From Bacteroidota bacterium (GTDB taxonomy: Bacteria > Bacteroidota > Bacteroidia > Bacteroidales > Prolixibacteraceae), in contig JABMPI010000555.1 in assembly GCA_013203755.1 (NCBI GenBank), forward strand, positions 1 to 9,760: 9,760 bases of DNA, read 5' to 3'. Below the pieces are notes generated by a model. The model ran no database searches, had not been told where the DNA came from, and saw only the letters and a list, made by a program, of their open reading frames with translations. This document shows positions 7,216-9,760 of this stretch, piece after piece (within the stretch, counting starts at the first letter, position 1; the number at the start of each line of letters is the position of its first letter). The position numbers were made by a program, and so were the translations under genes.

Positions 7216-9258
7216 ATGAAAATAAAATACTTTCTCTTAAATCTCCTGTTTATTCTTTTCTCAAGTGTGATTTTTGCACAAAACTGGCAGGAAATTAAAA
7301 CAGTTAATGATGTTTGTACCGTATATCCGGAACAAATGGAAAGTATGTTAGGCGAGCTAAATCTTGATTTTAATGGATTGGAAAAGGTAAAAAAAGCTTA
7401 TCAGAATGGAGATATTGAAAAGGCTTGTACTTATTTGCTGGAATATTATAAAAACAGCAATAATGCAATGCATTTAAGAGTAAATCAACCTGTTAAAACA
7501 ACTAAAACTGTAGCTCTTTCTGACACTGTTTTAAATGATGTTTTTGTTATTCAGAATGTTAGAGGCCAAGTTCGTTATGGCAATGATGGGCATCGGGATT
7601 GGTATTACAAAGGGCCGAATAATGACGAAGAATGGGCCTGGCTTTCCAACCGTCATAGTCAGTTAAGTACGGTGCTTTCAACTTATTTCGAAACAGGAAA
7701 TCCTAAATACGCAGAATACATTGATTTGTTTTTGCGTGACTTTATTATTAAAAGTATGCCTTACCCTGCAGTTAAAAGTAATACCTCTGTTTGGAGAGGT
7801 TTGGAGGTGGCAGCCAGGACGAAAGTTTGGTCCCGAATATTCTTTGGTCTTTTAAAAAACGAGAATTTATCGCCAGCAACGCAACTTTTAATGTTGAGCA
7901 GTTTACCCGATCATGCACATTATAACAGAAATTTTCATAGTGGTAACAATTGGTTAACCATGGAGATTTCGGCACTTGCAACCGTTGCAACAAATTTTCC
8001 TGAATATAAAGATTCTGAGGAATGGCTAGATTATTCAATGGGAACCATGATTGAAAGTATGAAAAATCAGGTGTACCCGGATGGAGTTCAAACCGAACTT
8101 TCTTCACACTATCACAATGTTTCGATGAGTAATTTTGAACTTTTTAAAAATATCTGCGATAAGGCGAATAAAAAATTGCCCGATTTTTTTAATCAAACTA
8201 TCGAAGATATGTATGCATATCTTGCCCATGCCATGCGACCCGATGGAAACCGGATTCTAAATAATGATGGAGACAGAGGCAGCGATCGGAATCTAATTCT
8301 AAAAGGAGCAAAAAAGTTCAATAATACTGAATGGGAATATATTGCAACAAATGGTGAGTCAGGAACGAAACCTGTAAATGGTCCTTCCTGGTGTTATCCC
8401 TGGGCTGGTCATTTAATATCGCGAAGTGGGTATGATGCTGATGCGCATTGGTCGTTTTTTGATATTGGCCCGTGGGGAAGTGGACACCAACACAGTGACA
8501 AGTTACACCTTTCTATTTCGGCATACGGAAAAGATTTATTGGTTGATGCTGGCCGGTTTGCCTATACAGGTGAAGTGGCTCGCAAATTCAGACAATATGC
8601 AAGAAGCAGCCGGGCACACAACCTGGTTTTGTTAGATGGCAAAGTGCAGAATCCGGGGTCTAAATTGGCTGAAAAACCTCTGTTGGCAGAGCAATATAAA
8701 ATTACGGATACCTTTGATTATGCATCGGGCACTTTCAATGATTTTAATGATATTGAAGGCGTAGGCGAGAATTTAAGAACATTGTTTTATGTGAGGGGTG
8801 AGTTTTGGATTGTAGTTGATAAGATAAAAACCGACAGACCAAGAAAAGTTGAAACGCTTTGGCATTGGCACCCGGGTTGTTTGGTGCAAAAAGAAAACCG
8901 AATTGTAAAAACTAAAAACGAAAGAGGTAATTTGGCTATAATTCCTGTGAGTAAACAAAAGTTTGACATTAAGTTTATTGAAGGTCAGGAAGGGCCGGTT
9001 GCACAAGGATGGTACAGTCCTGAATACAATAAATATGAGCCCAATGTAGCAAGTATTTATTCAACCGATATTGAATCAGAAGAAACCCTTGTTTGGCTGC
9101 TTGTTCCATCAGGAAATGAAGTTCCGGAGATTCACGCTAAGATAATTTTAGAAAAGGAAACTGAGATAAAACTGGAAGTAATTACTAAGGAACGAGGGAG
9201 TTGGAAGTTAACTATTCCATATCAAAACAGTAAAAAAGCCAAACTTGAGTTTAACTAA
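7216..9258 (+). CDS. Secreted heparinase II/III-superfamily polysaccharide lyase
   Basis: This 680-residue protein has a clean signal peptide (MKIKYFLLNLLFILFSSVIFAQ, cleavage after residue 22). An N-terminal helical region (about 50-90) leads into the alpha/alpha-barrel (to about 380). The barrel has NFHSGNNW (His241, Asn244, Asn245) and YPDGVQTELSSHYH (Asp289, Glu294, His298, Tyr299, His300), where the catalytic Asn/His and Tyr are expected. The C-terminal beta-sandwich carries the full signature: WGSGHQHSD (His424, His426, Asp428), LLVDAGRFAY (Asp444) and SSRAHNLVLLDG (His468). By analogy with Pedobacter HepII, His424 would be catalytic, and His426, Asp444 and His468 would bind a metal. 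The family cleaves heparan sulfate, alginate or related uronic-acid polymers by beta-elimination. It is a different branch from the lyase gene at 2902, which lacks the second His. The CAZy family is uncertain. The next gene begins 11 bases downstream, so the two are surely co-transcribed. Confidence 0.88.
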   Translation: MKIKYFLLNLLFILFSSVIFAQNWQEIKTVNDVCTVYPEQMESMLGELNLDFNGLEKVKKAYQNGDIEKACTYLLEYYKNSNNAMHLRVNQPVKTTKTVALSDTVLNDVFVIQNVRGQVRYGNDGHRDWYYKGPNNDEEWAWLSNRHSQLSTVLSTYFETGNPKYAEYIDLFLRDFIIKSMPYPAVKSNTSVWRGLEVAARTKVWSRIFFGLLKNENLSPATQLLMLSSLPDHAHYNRNFHSGNNWLTMEISALATVATNFPEYKDSEEWLDYSMGTMIESMKNQVYPDGVQTELSSHYHNVSMSNFELFKNICDKANKKLPDFFNQTIEDMYAYLAHAMRPDGNRILNNDGDRGSDRNLILKGAKKFNNTEWEYIATNGESGTKPVNGPSWCYPWAGHLISRSGYDADAHWSFFDIGPWGSGHQHSDKLHLSISAYGKDLLVDAGRFAYTGEVARKFRQYARSSRAHNLVLLDGKVQNPGSKLAEKPLLAEQYKITDTFDYASGTFNDFNDIEGVGENLRTLFYVRGEFWIVVDKIKTDRPRKVETLWHWHPGCLVQKENRIVKTKNERGNLAIIPVSKQKFDIKFIEGQEGPVAQGWYSPEYNKYEPNVASIYSTDIESEETLVWLLVPSGNEVPEIHAKIILEKETEIKLEVITKERGSWKLTIPYQNSKKAKLEFN

Positions 9259-9269
9259 TCAAAAATTGT

Positions 9270-9760
9270 ATGCTAAGAATTACTGTTTCTTTTTTATTGC
9301 TTTTATTCGTATATGTTTCAAGAGGGCAAGCTAACAAGCCACTTGCCAACTCGAAAATTGATGGCTACCGCCCCATTTGGTTTGAACTCAACCAAAAATA
9401 CGAATTTGGCGATAAATATTCGGGAGCGTTGGGAACTTGCACAGCCAAACACGTTCCATTGGCGATTTATTCACCCGAAGCGAACAAAACGTTTTTTGTA
9501 TTTGGTGGAACAAAATCGGAAAGCGAAAGATACCTGCTTTGTATGATTGGCGAATTCGACCATAAAACCGGAAAAATTTCAAAACCAACAGTGGTTTACG
9601 ATAAAAATGGGGTAAACGATCCTCATGACAATCCTTCATTAATGATAGACGATGAAGGTTTTATTTGGGTTTTTGTAAGTGGAAGAGGAAGAACACGACC
9701 GGGATTTAAATATAAAAGTAAAAAGCCATTCTACAGTAGTGAGTTTGAATTAGTTTCAGA
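9270..9760 (+). CDS. BNR_4-type beta-propeller protein, candidate ulvan-lyase-like enzyme, cut by the right edge
   Basis: An ATG at 9270, 11 bases after the previous stop, opens a frame that continues to the window end (163 residues seen). It has a signal peptide (MLRITVSFLLLLFVYVSRGQ, cleavage near residue 22). The mature part matches the BNR_4 group (BNR repeat-containing family): GYRPIWFEL, then GALGTCTAKH (His61), KTFFVFGGT, EFDHKTGKI, VNDPHDNPSL (His119), DDEGFIWVFVSGRG and SKKPF. The order and wording are typical of the first propeller blades. Seven-bladed propellers of this kind include the ulvan lyases of families PL24 and PL25, whose catalytic histidines lie in comparable positions; others are hydrolases or uncharacterised. 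Among lyase genes a lyase role is favoured, but the later catalytic Tyr/Arg region is beyond the window. It is in one operon with the gene before it. Confidence 0.82.
   Translation, partial: MLRITVSFLLLLFVYVSRGQANKPLANSKIDGYRPIWFELNQKYEFGDKYSGALGTCTAKHVPLAIYSPEANKTFFVFGGTKSESERYLLCMIGEFDHKTGKISKPTVVYDKNGVNDPHDNPSLMIDDEGFIWVFVSGRGRTRPGFKYKSKKPFYSSEFELVS

Noticed and set aside
9313..9546. 77-codon + strand frame starting at 9313
   Set aside because: It overlaps, in another frame, the BNR_4 gene starting at 9270, whose translation matches a known family in continuous order.
1..9760. Mobile elements, CRISPR arrays, tRNA or rRNA genes
   Set aside because: Reading the window gave no transposase, terminal inverted repeats, regularly spaced repeats or structured RNA gene signatures.

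Overview
The window looks like part of a polysaccharide-degradation locus from a Bacteroidota bacterium. I infer the lineage from the low-GC DNA, AT-rich leaders without Shine-Dalgarno boxes, the SPI-type signal peptides ending in Ser/Ala-Gln (such as FSQ, FAQ, HSQ) and the enzyme families present. The genus cannot be read from this sequence. All genes lie on the + strand with short gaps, as in one long transcription unit. No SusC/SusD pair, regulator, sulfatase or transporter is visible, so the uptake and control genes of the locus must lie outside the window.

Layout. (1) 2-1597: a GH51 alpha-L-arabinofuranosidase whose reading frame runs off the left edge. (2) 1625-2344: a secreted SGNH/GDSL-type hydrolase, probably a carbohydrate esterase. 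(3) 2345-2901: a low-coding scar holding the last ~90 residues of a GH92 alpha-mannosidase (pseudogene), followed by a possible promoter. (4) 2902-4767: a secreted heparinase II/III-superfamily protein. (5) 4832-7048: a secreted PL8-type lyase. (6) 7041-7199: an unidentified 52-codon open frame without a start codon, possibly the tail of a lost gene. (7) 7216-9258: a second, clearly different heparinase II/III-superfamily protein. (8) 9270-right edge: the N-terminal 163 residues of a BNR_4-type beta-propeller protein, a group to which ulvan-lyase-type propellers belong.

How the genes may work together. The three complete lyase-like enzymes and the propeller represent at least three unrelated folds, all associated with beta-elimination at uronic acids. 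With an arabinofuranosidase and a possible de-esterifying SGNH enzyme, they would suit a branched, acylated, uronic-acid-rich glycan such as an ulvan-like, GAG-like or glucuronate-bearing arabinogalactan polymer. The substrate is inference. The GH92 fragment suggests that the locus has lost a mannosidase. The GH51 gene is noticeably richer in G+C than the genes after it, which hints at a separate history. I see no CRISPR array, tRNA, rRNA, insertion sequence or phage gene.
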